Source of the DNA: Mesorhizobium sp. YM1C-6-2
Lineage (GTDB): Bacteria > Pseudomonadota > Alphaproteobacteria > Rhizobiales > Rhizobiaceae
NCBI RefSeq assembly: GCF_003666685.1
Contig: NZ_RCIZ01000001.1
Location: 806,001-870,000, forward strand
Reading direction: 5' to 3'
Length of the DNA stretch: 64,000 nt
In this document: positions 44,283 to 51,956 of the stretch, piece by piece
How positions within the stretch are numbered: the stretch's first letter is position 1
Layout of the letters: every line of letters starts with the position of its first letter
Position numbers and translations under genes: made by a program
The notes under the pieces: model-generated
What the model saw: the letters and a program-made list of their open reading frames with translations, nothing else
The model's database searches: none
What the model was told of the DNA's origin: nothing

Positions 44283-44358
44283 TGGTGCCGCTTGCGTGAC
44301 TCGAACACGCGACCCCATCATTACGAATGATGTGCTCTACCAACTGAGCTAAAGCGGC
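44283..44358 (-). tRNA. tRNA-Thr (anticodon CGT)
   Basis: A complete 76-nt cloverleaf on the minus strand. The acceptor stem is GCCGCTT / AAGCGGC, the D stem GCTC / GAGC, the anticodon stem CATCA / TGATG with loop TTCGTAA (anticodon CGT, reading ACG), and the T arm GCGTG-TTCGAGT-CACGC. The 3' CCA is encoded. No integrase or att-like repeat lies beside it. Confidence 0.95.
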
Positions 44359-44526
44359 CCGCGCACGGCGCGAGGCCGGCGGAGTGCGCGCGTGATAGCC
44401 GCATTGCGGCGTGAATTCAAGTCGAGCGCTGCTGCTGTTCGAAAAATCACGTTGACGCTCGATTTCGCCGCTTAACATCTGGCTCGCGTCGATCTATGGA
44501 ACATCCAAAGCGCTTTGGAGAAGAAG

Positions 44527-45312
44527 ATGACGATCAGGGCGGTGGTCTGGGGCGAGAATGTCCATGAGCAGACGAGCGAAGTGGTGCGCTCGATCTATCC
44601 CGACGGCATGCACGGGACGATCGCTTCCGCCCTGCGGCAGGACAAGGCCATAGAGGTCTCCACCGCGACCCTTCAGGAGCCCGAGCACGGGCTTTCAGCC
44701 GAACGGCTCGCCGGGACGGACGTGCTGCTCTGGTGGGGACATGCCGCGCATGGCGACGTCGAGGACGAGGTCGTCGAGCGGGTCGCGCGCCGCGTCTGGG
44801 AGGGGATGGGGCTGATCGTGCTGCATTCCGGGCATTATTCGAAGATATTCAAGCGGCTGATGGGCACGCCCTGTTCGCTGAAATGGCGCGAGGCCGGCGA
44901 GCGCGAGCGCGCCTGGGCGATCAATCGCGGCCACCCGATCGCGCAAGGAGTCGGCGAGTGCATCGAGATCGCCGAGACCGAGATGTATGGCGAGCCCTTC
45001 GCCGTGCCGGAGCCGATGGAGACGGTGTTCGTGTCCTGGTACGAAGGCGGCGAGGTTTTCCGCTCGGGCATGACCTGGCAGCGTGGCGCCGGCAGGATCT
45101 TCTACTTTTCGCCCGGCCACGAGACCTATCCGATCTATCACAACGAGGGCGTGCGCCAGGTGCTGCGCAATGCCGTGCACTGGGCCTGCAACCCCACTCC
45201 GGCCTGGACTGCCATCACCGAGGCGCCGAACGTGCCGGTGGCGAAGGCGAAGGAAAAGATCGTCCAGAAGGGCGCGCGCCTGCATGCCGACGGCGACAAG
45301 GGACTGAACTGA
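44527..45312 (+). CDS. thuA: ThuA-domain (trehalose-utilisation-like) protein
   Basis: A 261-residue ThuA-like protein of the class I glutamine-amidotransferase-like fold. [10 protein letters not shown] opens the protein, [20 protein letters not shown] (~64-83) and [20 protein letters not shown] (~98-117) are the characteristic strands, and [15 protein letters not shown] (~195-209) the last. ThuA of Sinorhizobium takes part with ThuB in trehalose, maltitol and disaccharide use. ATG 44527 has GGAG at 44517-44520 upstream. A Gfo/Idh/MocA oxidoreductase follows 10 bases later, as thuB does, but the EFGK transporter of the classic thu operon is not here. Confidence 0.85.
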   Translation: MTIRAVVWGENVHEQTSEVVRSIYPDGMHGTIASALRQDKAIEVSTATLQEPEHGLSAERLAGTDVLLWWGHAAHGDVEDEVVERVARRVWEGMGLIVLHSGHYSKIFKRLMGTPCSLKWREAGERERAWAINRGHPIAQGVGECIEIAETEMYGEPFAVPEPMETVFVSWYEGGEVFRSGMTWQRGAGRIFYFSPGHETYPIYHNEGVRQVLRNAVHWACNPTPAWTAITEAPNVPVAKAKEKIVQKGARLHADGDKGLN

Positions 45313-45322
45313 GCGCCCCCGG

Positions 45323-46456
45323 ATGAAGCGGCTCCTCCTTCTCGGCACCGGCGGCATCGCCGCCCATCATGTCCAGGAGTTCGCGGCGATTCCCGAATGC
45401 GGGATCGTCGCCTGCGTCGATCTCGTGCCGGGCAAGGCTGCCAAATTCGCCGCGGAGAACGGCATAGAGCGTCATTTCGACAGCCTGGAGGAGGCGCTTG
45501 GCTGGGGCGGTTTCGACGCCGCCGTCAACTGCACGCCTGATGGCGTGCACAAGGCCACCACGCTGGCGCTGCTGGCGGCGGGAAAGCATGTCTTCTGCGA
45601 GAAGCCGCTGGCGCCAAGTCACGCCGACGCTCTCGCCATGACCGAAGCGGCGGAAGCCGCCGGGCTGGTCAACATGGTGAACCTCACCTACCGCAATTCC
45701 CCGGCGCTGCAGCAGGCGCGCAGGATGGTCGAGGCAGGCGAGATCGGCACGCTGCGCCATGTCGAGGCGGCCTACCGGCAGAGCTGGCTGGTCTCGAAGG
45801 CCTGGGGCGACGCGATGAGCGAGCCGCAATGGCTGTGGCGCCAGTCCACCGCGCACGGCTCGACCGGCGTGCTGGGCGACGTCGGCATCCACATGCTCGA
45901 CTTCGCGAGTTTTGGCGCGGCAGACGACTTCGCCAGCCTGAAGGCGGAGCTGGTGACCTTCCCGAAGGTCGAAGGCGATCGCATCGGCGACTATGTGCTC
46001 GACGCCAACGACAGCGTGGCGATGACGGCGCGGCTGAAGTCCGGTGCGCTGGCGACGGTCCTCGCCACGCGCTTCGCCACCGGCCACCTGAACGACCTGT
46101 CGCTTTCGCTGCACGGCACCAGGGGCGCGCTGAAGGTCGAGACGGACGGCGGCGCCTCGCGGCTCTCGGCCTGCCTCGGCGCCGACATCGACAGGAACCG
46201 TTGGGTGCAGCTCGAGACGCCGCCGGTCAAGCGCAACGCAAGGCGCTTCGCCGACGCGCTGCTGGCCGGCGTGAACGGCGATCCGTCCTTCCGGCGCGCC
46301 GCCGACATCCAGAAGCTGATCGACGCGGCCTTCCAGAGCTCCGCATCGGACCGCACGGTCGTCGTCGCCTGGAGCACTTCCGGGGAAAGCGGGAACCGGT
46401 TTCGGCCGGGATTGCGGCCGGCACGGCCTGCCGCGGCGGTAATTTGCGGGGCATAG
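45323..46456 (+). CDS. Gfo/Idh/MocA family oxidoreductase
   Basis: A 377-residue NAD(P)-dependent sugar-type dehydrogenase. The Rossmann part starts MKRLLLLGTGGIAAHHVQEF; the family EKP motif is in HVFCEKPLAPSHADA (~90), and the C-terminal domain has GVLGDVGIHMLDFA (~183-196) with the catalytic His. It probably acts on the same sugar derivative as the ThuA protein encoded upstream. The C-terminal 20-30 residues (RPGLRPARPAAAVICGA) look non-conserved. Confidence 0.85.
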   Translation: MKRLLLLGTGGIAAHHVQEFAAIPECGIVACVDLVPGKAAKFAAENGIERHFDSLEEALGWGGFDAAVNCTPDGVHKATTLALLAAGKHVFCEKPLAPSHADALAMTEAAEAAGLVNMVNLTYRNSPALQQARRMVEAGEIGTLRHVEAAYRQSWLVSKAWGDAMSEPQWLWRQSTAHGSTGVLGDVGIHMLDFASFGAADDFASLKAELVTFPKVEGDRIGDYVLDANDSVAMTARLKSGALATVLATRFATGHLNDLSLSLHGTRGALKVETDGGASRLSACLGADIDRNRWVQLETPPVKRNARRFADALLAGVNGDPSFRRAADIQKLIDAAFQSSASDRTVVVAWSTSGESGNRFRPGLRPARPAAAVICGA

Positions 46457-46519
46457 CGGCCACCAGACGTTGCCTCATCGTCCGGCTGACGCTAACGATC
46501 AACGACGCGAACTGCCGCA

Positions 46520-47665
46520 ATGGGAAAACCGTCATTGGATCCGGTCGAAAAAGCGATCCGTAGCGCACTTGAGAAGGGGAATGCCGAGGATCGCGCCTTC
46601 CGCGAGAAGGTCTATCGCTCGGCCTTCGCCGCGCTGGATCGTGCGACGGCCTCGCAGCCCCAGTTGACCGTCGAGATGGCGATCAAGCGCCGGCAGAGCC
46701 TGCAGGCGAAGATCACCAGCATCGAATCGGAATATCTGCCGGCAGCCCCCGCTCTGCCCGTCCATCCCGGCGAGGTGCCGGTCGTCTCGCTCGACGAGTC
46801 GCAGGGCGTGTCCGAGGCTCCGGCCGTGGAAGCGCCCGCCATGGACGCCGGTGGCGAGCCGGAGGCGGCGCCTTCGATTGCGCTGGACCGCGAAGCGGAG
46901 CCCACGGCGGCGGCTCCGGAGGTGGATTTCGGTCCCGGCCCTGCGGCCGAGCCGGTGCTTGCCGGTCCCGCCCCCGCGGCGGCGACGGTCGCGCCGGACC
47001 GCGACGAGAGGCGGGCGAGGCGGCGCCGCCCGCTGGCCGCGATGTTCGTTACCGTGACGCTGCTCTGCGCGGTCGCGATCGGCGGCTGGTGGGCCTATGA
47101 GCTCGGCCTGTTCAAGCTTCCCTCGGGGCCGCCGCCCGCCCCGCCGCAGATCGTCCACGAAGAGGATTTCGATCCCGTCGACGAGGTCCCGCTGCAGCCC
47201 GGCGAGCCCGGCGGCACGCAGGAGCTGCGCAACTGGATCACCGTGTTCTCGCCCGACGATCCCTCGGTAGCGAATGCGCCGAGCGGCGCCAGCGCGGAAG
47301 TGAGCGAGGATGAATCCGGCCAGTTCATGCGCATCCGGTCCGGCACCACGGGCTCGGCGGTGGTGTTCGACGTCGGGCAGGGCATCCTCGAGCAGATCGT
47401 CGGCAAGAAGGCGGTGTTCGACATATCGGCGCGTTCCGAGGACGGCACGCAGACGCAGATCTCGATAAGCTGCGATTTCGGCGAGCTCGGCGACTGTGGC
47501 CGCAAGCGCTATGCCGTCGGCTACGAGCGCGGCGAATATCTCTTCGACGTCCAGTTGCCGGCCAACCGGCCAGGCGCCGCCGGCTCGATCGCCATCAATT
47601 CCGACTTCTCCAACGAGGGCAAGGCGGTCGACATCTACGAGATCAAGGTCTCGGTGGTAGAGTAG
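46520..47665 (+). CDS. Single-pass membrane protein of unknown function
   Basis: A 381-residue protein I do not recognise. The N-terminal ~75 residues are charged and helical (MGKPSLDPVEKAIRSALEKG). A Pro/Ala/Glu-rich linker follows to ~165, then a basic patch RRARRRRPLAAMF and a single membrane helix (FVTVTLLCAVAIGGWWAYEL, ~176-195). The C-terminal ~180 residues, outside the membrane, look like a beta-sandwich (LRNWITVFSPDDPS; ISARSEDGTQTQISISCDF with two Cys in SCDFGELGDCG; YLFDVQLPANRPGAAGSIAI), reminiscent of carbohydrate-binding modules. Orientation is inferred from the basic patch (N-in). It ends 15 bases before the convergent ligase gene. Confidence 0.8.
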   Translation: MGKPSLDPVEKAIRSALEKGNAEDRAFREKVYRSAFAALDRATASQPQLTVEMAIKRRQSLQAKITSIESEYLPAAPALPVHPGEVPVVSLDESQGVSEAPAVEAPAMDAGGEPEAAPSIALDREAEPTAAAPEVDFGPGPAAEPVLAGPAPAAATVAPDRDERRARRRRPLAAMFVTVTLLCAVAIGGWWAYELGLFKLPSGPPPAPPQIVHEEDFDPVDEVPLQPGEPGGTQELRNWITVFSPDDPSVANAPSGASAEVSEDESGQFMRIRSGTTGSAVVFDVGQGILEQIVGKKAVFDISARSEDGTQTQISISCDFGELGDCGRKRYAVGYERGEYLFDVQLPANRPGAAGSIAINSDFSNEGKAVDIYEIKVSVVE

Positions 47666-47680
47666 GGGCTCCGGCGCCCT

Positions 47681-49282
47681 TCAATCCAGCAGCGCCTGCA
47701 GCGTCTCGATGTGGTCGGCCTCGGCGGTCGGCTTGTCCCAGCGCAGGCGCGAGATGCGCGGAAAGCGCATGGCGACGCCCGACTTGTGCCTTGTCGAGCG
47801 GTTCAGCCCCTCGAAGGCGACCTCCAGCACCAGCCCGTTGTCGCGGTCGGCGCGCACCGAGCGAACCGGCCCGAAACGCTCGATCGTGTTGTCGCGCACA
47901 TATTTGTCAATCTGCTTCAGTTCCTCGTCGGTGAAGCCGAAATAGGCCTTTCCGACAGGCACAAGCTCTTCCTCGCCCGTCGGGCCCGACCACACCCCGA
48001 ACGTGTAATCGGAATAGAAGCTGGAGCGCTTGCCGTGGCCGCGCTGCGCATACATCAGAACGGCGTCGACCGTGTGCGGGTCGCGCTTCCACTTGAACCA
48101 CGGGCCCTTCGGCCGTCCTGCGAGGTAGGGCGAATCCAGCCGCTTCAGCATGACGCCCTCGATGACAGGATGCGGCGGATGGGTGCGCATGTCGTTCAGC
48201 GCATCCCATGAGGAGAAGGGCGCCAGCGGCGAAAGGTCGAAGCGGGCCGGGTCGAGCGTCGCGATGAAGGCTTCCAGGCGTTTGCGCCGCTCGGTGAAGG
48301 GCAGGGGCCTGAGGTCCTCCTCGCCGAACTGCAAAATGTCGTAGCAGCGCATGAAGGCCGGAAACCTGTCCCGGATCTTCGGCGACACCGTCTTGCGGTT
48401 CAGCCGCTGCTGCAGGTCGGAGAAGGTGCCGGTCGCGTGGACCGGATCGCCGACCAGAAGCTCGCCGTCGAGCGCGGCGGAAAAATCCATCGCGTCGACG
48501 AGGTCGGGGAAAGCGCCTGACACGTCGTCGCCGGTGCGCGAATAGAGCCGGCGGATGCCGCTTTCCGACACCGCCTGCACGCGGATGCCGTCCCATTTCC
48601 ACTCGGCGGCGTAGTCGGCGGGATCGAGCTTTTCGAGGTCGCGGTCCTCGACGGGATTGGAGAGCATGACCGGCCGGAACAGCGCCTTTGCCGCTTTCTC
48701 GGGCTTCGGCGCCTTGCCTTCCAGCCAGGCGAAGAGCTCGGTGTAGGGGGCCTTGAGCCCGTGCCACAGTTCCTCGATCTCGGACACGTCGACCTTGCCG
48801 AAATCGGCGAGCGCCTGCTTCGCCAGCCTTGCCGAGACGCCGATCCTGAGGCCCCCGGTGACCAGCTTGATGATGGCGAAGCGCGCCTCGATGCTGGCGC
48901 TGTCCAGCAGTCGCGCCAGCACGGTCGGCCCGTCCGAGCGGCTGGCCGATTGCAGCGCGCTAACCACCTCGCCGAGCGTCGGCTCGTGATTGGGCTTCTG
49001 ATGCGGCGGCGGATCGGGCCAGACCAGCGACACGGTCTCTGCGAGGTCTCCGACATAGTCGTAGGAATATCCGAACAGCACCGGGTCCATGCGTTCGGTG
49101 ATGAGCATCCTCAGCATGGCGGGCTTCACCGCGGCGATCGACAGGTCGCCGGTGATGGCCGCCAGCGCATAGCCGCGGTCGGGGTCCTCCACGGTGCGGA
49201 AATAGTCGGTGAGCAGCGTCAGCTTGCCGTTGCGCGCCGGCGTCAGCACGAGGCGGTCGAGGAGTTCGGCGAAGCGGTTCAT
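47681..49282 (-). CDS. ATP-dependent DNA ligase (ligase-associated repair cluster)
   Basis: A 533-residue bacterial ATP-dependent DNA ligase of the cluster-associated LigB/LigC-like type. The adenylated lysine is Lys229 in EWKWDGIRVQ; LDGELLVGD (motif III region), EGVMLKRLDSPYLAGRPKG (motif IV) and PWFKWKRDP (motif V) follow. The N-terminal domain (1-200) is the DNA-binding domain. The first ATG is at 49282; it shares one base with the upstream exonuclease gene stop. The enzyme seals nicks, probably together with the exonuclease, helicase and PdeM encoded nearby. Confidence 0.92.
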   Translation of the reverse strand: MNRFAELLDRLVLTPARNGKLTLLTDYFRTVEDPDRGYALAAITGDLSIAAVKPAMLRMLITERMDPVLFGYSYDYVGDLAETVSLVWPDPPPHQKPNHEPTLGEVVSALQSASRSDGPTVLARLLDSASIEARFAIIKLVTGGLRIGVSARLAKQALADFGKVDVSEIEELWHGLKAPYTELFAWLEGKAPKPEKAAKALFRPVMLSNPVEDRDLEKLDPADYAAEWKWDGIRVQAVSESGIRRLYSRTGDDVSGAFPDLVDAMDFSAALDGELLVGDPVHATGTFSDLQQRLNRKTVSPKIRDRFPAFMRCYDILQFGEEDLRPLPFTERRKRLEAFIATLDPARFDLSPLAPFSSWDALNDMRTHPPHPVIEGVMLKRLDSPYLAGRPKGPWFKWKRDPHTVDAVLMYAQRGHGKRSSFYSDYTFGVWSGPTGEEELVPVGKAYFGFTDEELKQIDKYVRDNTIERFGPVRSVRADRDNGLVLEVAFEGLNRSTRHKSGVAMRFPRISRLRWDKPTAEADHIETLQALLD

Positions 49283-50292
49283 CAATCCGCCTCGTCCTCG
49301 TAGCCGACGAGATGCAGCGCCTTGGCCGAGATGCCCTGCAGCTCGCACCAGCGCACCAGCGCCTCCTCGCGGCCATGCGTCACCCAGATCTCGCTCGCGC
49401 CCGTCTCGACGATTGTTTCCAGAAGCTCGTCCCAGTCGGCATGGTCGGAGATGATGAGCGGCAGTTCGACGCCGCCCTGCTTGGCGCGCTGGCGGATGCG
49501 CATCCAGCCGGAGGCGAAGGAGGAGATCGGGTCGGGGAAGCGCCGCGCCCAGCGGTCGGCGAAGGCGGACGATGGTCCCACGACGATGGCGCCGGCGAAA
49601 TCGCTTTTCGAGCCGCCCTCGACGGTGGCAGGCCTGAGGTCGCCGAGATCGATCCCCTCCGACTGGTAGTATTCGCAGAGCGTCGCCATTGCGCCGTGGA
49701 TGTAGATTGGCTTGCCGTAGCCGGAGTCGCGCAGCAGGCGGACGACGCGCTGCGCCTTGCCGAGTGCGTAGGCGCCGACCAGATGCGCGCGCTCGGGAAA
49801 CTGCTCCGTCGATTTGATGAGTTTGGCGATCTCGTTTGTGTCGGGCGGATGGCGGAAGACTGGCAGGCCGAATGTCGCCTCGGTGATGAAGACATCGCAG
49901 CGGATAGGCTCGAAGGGCAGGCAGGTGGCGTCCGGCTGGCGCTTGTAGTCGCCCGACGCGACGATGCGCATCCCCTCATGCTCGACGCAGATCTGCGCCG
50001 AGCCCAGCACATGGCCGGCCGGGTGGAAGGTGACGGCGACGCCGTTGACGTTCACCGTCTCGCCGAGCACCGCTTCCTGCGTCGTGCCTGCGAACTCCTC
50101 GCCGTAGCGCAGGCCCATGATGTCGAGCGTCTGGCGCGTCGCCAGCACCGACCCGTGGCCCGAGCGGGCATGGTCGGAATGGCCGTGCGTGATCAGCGCG
50201 CGCGGCACTGGCCGCACCGGGTCGATATAGAAATCGCCGGGCGCGCAATAGAGGCCGCCGGGTTTGGGACAAAGCAGGTCGCGTGGACGCAT
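49282..50292 (-). CDS. Ligase-associated DNA exonuclease (MBL fold)
   Basis: A 336-residue metallo-beta-lactamase-fold nuclease of the beta-CASP/SNM1 kind. The metal site ALITHGHSDHARSGH has His36, His38, Asp40 and His41; later ligands appear in HPAGHVLGSAQI (~90) and VASGDYKRQPD (~113). It is the exonuclease that accompanies ATP-dependent ligase in this repair cluster. Overlaps the ligase start by one base; divergent from the methyltransferase gene 130 bases away. Confidence 0.9.
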   Translation of the reverse strand: MRPRDLLCPKPGGLYCAPGDFYIDPVRPVPRALITHGHSDHARSGHGSVLATRQTLDIMGLRYGEEFAGTTQEAVLGETVNVNGVAVTFHPAGHVLGSAQICVEHEGMRIVASGDYKRQPDATCLPFEPIRCDVFITEATFGLPVFRHPPDTNEIAKLIKSTEQFPERAHLVGAYALGKAQRVVRLLRDSGYGKPIYIHGAMATLCEYYQSEGIDLGDLRPATVEGGSKSDFAGAIVVGPSSAFADRWARRFPDPISSFASGWMRIRQRAKQGGVELPLIISDHADWDELLETIVETGASEIWVTHGREEALVRWCELQGISAKALHLVGYEDEAD

Positions 50293-50421
50293 GGCGCAAA
50301 GATAGGTGTTTTGCACCTGCCGGGAAGATGCGTTTGTCAGCAGTGACGTGCCCTGGAAAAAGCCGCTTGCGCTTTTTTTCGGGACGCAGCATAGACGCGC
50401 GTCCTTCCCGAGCGAGCTCCG

Positions 50422-51333
50422 ATGAGCGTGATCTTCAGCCTGTCTTCCGGCGATCCGGCGGCCGACCGCCGCGTGGACTTCGCCCTTATGCTGTTCGCCG
50501 AAGGGGACTATCCCGGGGCCGCGGAGACGCTGCTTGCGGCCATGGAGATGGTGCCGGGCTGGGCGCTCGGCTGGTTCCAGCTCGGCGAATTCTACGAGGC
50601 GGCGGGCGACACCGCCGCGGCCATCGCCGCCTGGCGGGCCGCGCTGAGGCTCGATCCGGCGGACCACAGTGGCGCCAGCCTGAAGCTCGCTTTGGCGGGG
50701 GCCGAGAGCGACGCGGCCGCCATGCCCGGCGCCTTCGTGGAAATGCTGTTCGACCAGTATGCGTCGAAGTTCGACCAGGCGCTGGTCAACGGGCTCGGCT
50801 ACCGCGCGCCGGTCCTGCTGGAGGCGGCAATTCGCTCGACGGGGCCCGAGCGGTTCCCGCTGGCGCTCGACCTCGGCTGCGGCACCGGGCTGATGGGCGA
50901 GCGGCTGCGTTCGATGTGCGACCGGCTGGAAGGCGTAGACATTTCGTCGGAAATGCTGCGCAAGGCGCGCGAGAAAGGCATCTATGACCGGCTGGAAAAG
51001 GCCGACCTCCAGAACTTGTCCCATGCCGGGCCGCTGCCGGATCTCGTCACCGCCGCGGATGTTTTCATGTATGTCGGGGCGCTGGACGGAATTTTTCCGA
51101 CGGTTTCCCGCCTGCTCGCGCCCGACGGGCTGTTCGCCTTTTCGGTCGAGCGGCTGGACACGCAGGACGGCTTCGCCCTGCAGCCTTCGCGGCGCTATGC
51201 GCATTCGGAAACCTATCTGCGCCGCATCCTGTCGGACAGCGGCCTGACGCCGGTCTCCGTGAGGACCGAGAGGATCCGCGATGACCGCAAGGAGCCGGTG
51301 CAGGGGCTGATCGTGACCGCTTCCCGCGGTTGA
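50422..51333 (+). CDS. TPR plus class I SAM-dependent methyltransferase
   Basis: A 303-residue fusion of a short TPR-like helical region (~15-95: LFAEGDYPGAAETLLAAMEM, LGEFYEAAGDTAAAIAAWRA) and a Rossmann-type methyltransferase (motif I ALDLGCGTGLMGE ~151-163; motif II EGVDISSEMLRKA). Similar proteins are often annotated as predicted methyltransferases of the contains-TPR group; the acceptor is unknown. It lies inside the ligase-associated repair cluster, but whether it works with it is not known. Confidence 0.85.
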   Translation: MSVIFSLSSGDPAADRRVDFALMLFAEGDYPGAAETLLAAMEMVPGWALGWFQLGEFYEAAGDTAAAIAAWRAALRLDPADHSGASLKLALAGAESDAAAMPGAFVEMLFDQYASKFDQALVNGLGYRAPVLLEAAIRSTGPERFPLALDLGCGTGLMGERLRSMCDRLEGVDISSEMLRKAREKGIYDRLEKADLQNLSHAGPLPDLVTAADVFMYVGALDGIFPTVSRLLAPDGLFAFSVERLDTQDGFALQPSRRYAHSETYLRRILSDSGLTPVSVRTERIRDDRKEPVQGLIVTASRG

Positions 51334-51404
51334 TGCGCGTTCATTGCTGACAAGCCTTGTCAGCAGCATGTCGCTATAACCTCCCTGCACTGCAGGAGGG
51401 ACTG

Positions 51405-51884
51405 ATGAGCGGCTTTGGCGATTTCGATTTCCTGATCGGCGGGTGGAATATCACCAACGAGTTCCTGAAAGGCCGGCTGGTCGGCTCGAACGATTGGGAG
51501 ACGTTTCCGGCCACATCGAAGGTCGAGAAGGTCATGCCGATTACCGACGGCTCGAATGCGGGCGGCCATGGCGGCAATCTCGACACGATGTTCGTGCCGG
51601 CGCGCGGCTTCACGGGCATGACGCTGCGCCTGTTCGATCCCAAGACCGGCCTCTGGTCCATCTACTGGTCGGACACCAAGAGCTTCAGGCTGTTCCCGCC
51701 GACCGTCGGCCGCTTCGAGAACGGACGCGGCGTGTTCTTCGGCGACGACGTCGAGGGCGGCATGCCGGTACGCGTGCGCTTCGACTGGACGGCGGGCAAC
51801 AGTCCGGTCTGGGAACAGTCCTTCACGACAGATGGCGAAAAAACCTGGGAGAAGAACTGGATCATGCGTTTCGAGCGCGCCTGA
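51405..51884 (+). CDS. Small beta-rich protein of unknown function (DUF1579-like)
   Basis: A 159-residue cytoplasmic protein with no signal or membrane segment. It begins MSGFGDFDFLIGGWNITNEF and contains NLDTMFVPARGFTGMTLRLF and GLWSIYWSD, a pattern like the DUF1579 lipocalin-type proteins; ligand unknown. GGAGGG 6 bases before ATG 51405 fixes the start. Sits between the methyltransferase and helicase genes. Confidence 0.72.
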   Translation: MSGFGDFDFLIGGWNITNEFLKGRLVGSNDWETFPATSKVEKVMPITDGSNAGGHGGNLDTMFVPARGFTGMTLRLFDPKTGLWSIYWSDTKSFRLFPPTVGRFENGRGVFFGDDVEGGMPVRVRFDWTAGNSPVWEQSFTTDGEKTWEKNWIMRFERA

Positions 51885-51956
51885 CACTCGCGCCTCGATC
51901 CCCTTTTGTTCCATTTTTCGCTTGGCTAGGGTTGGCGCGCGCGCTACCTCTGGCGC

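Noticed and set aside
44283-44358. The tRNA-Thr gene as an integration site of a genomic island
   Set aside because: No integrase, no repeat of the tRNA 3' end and no compositional change nearby.
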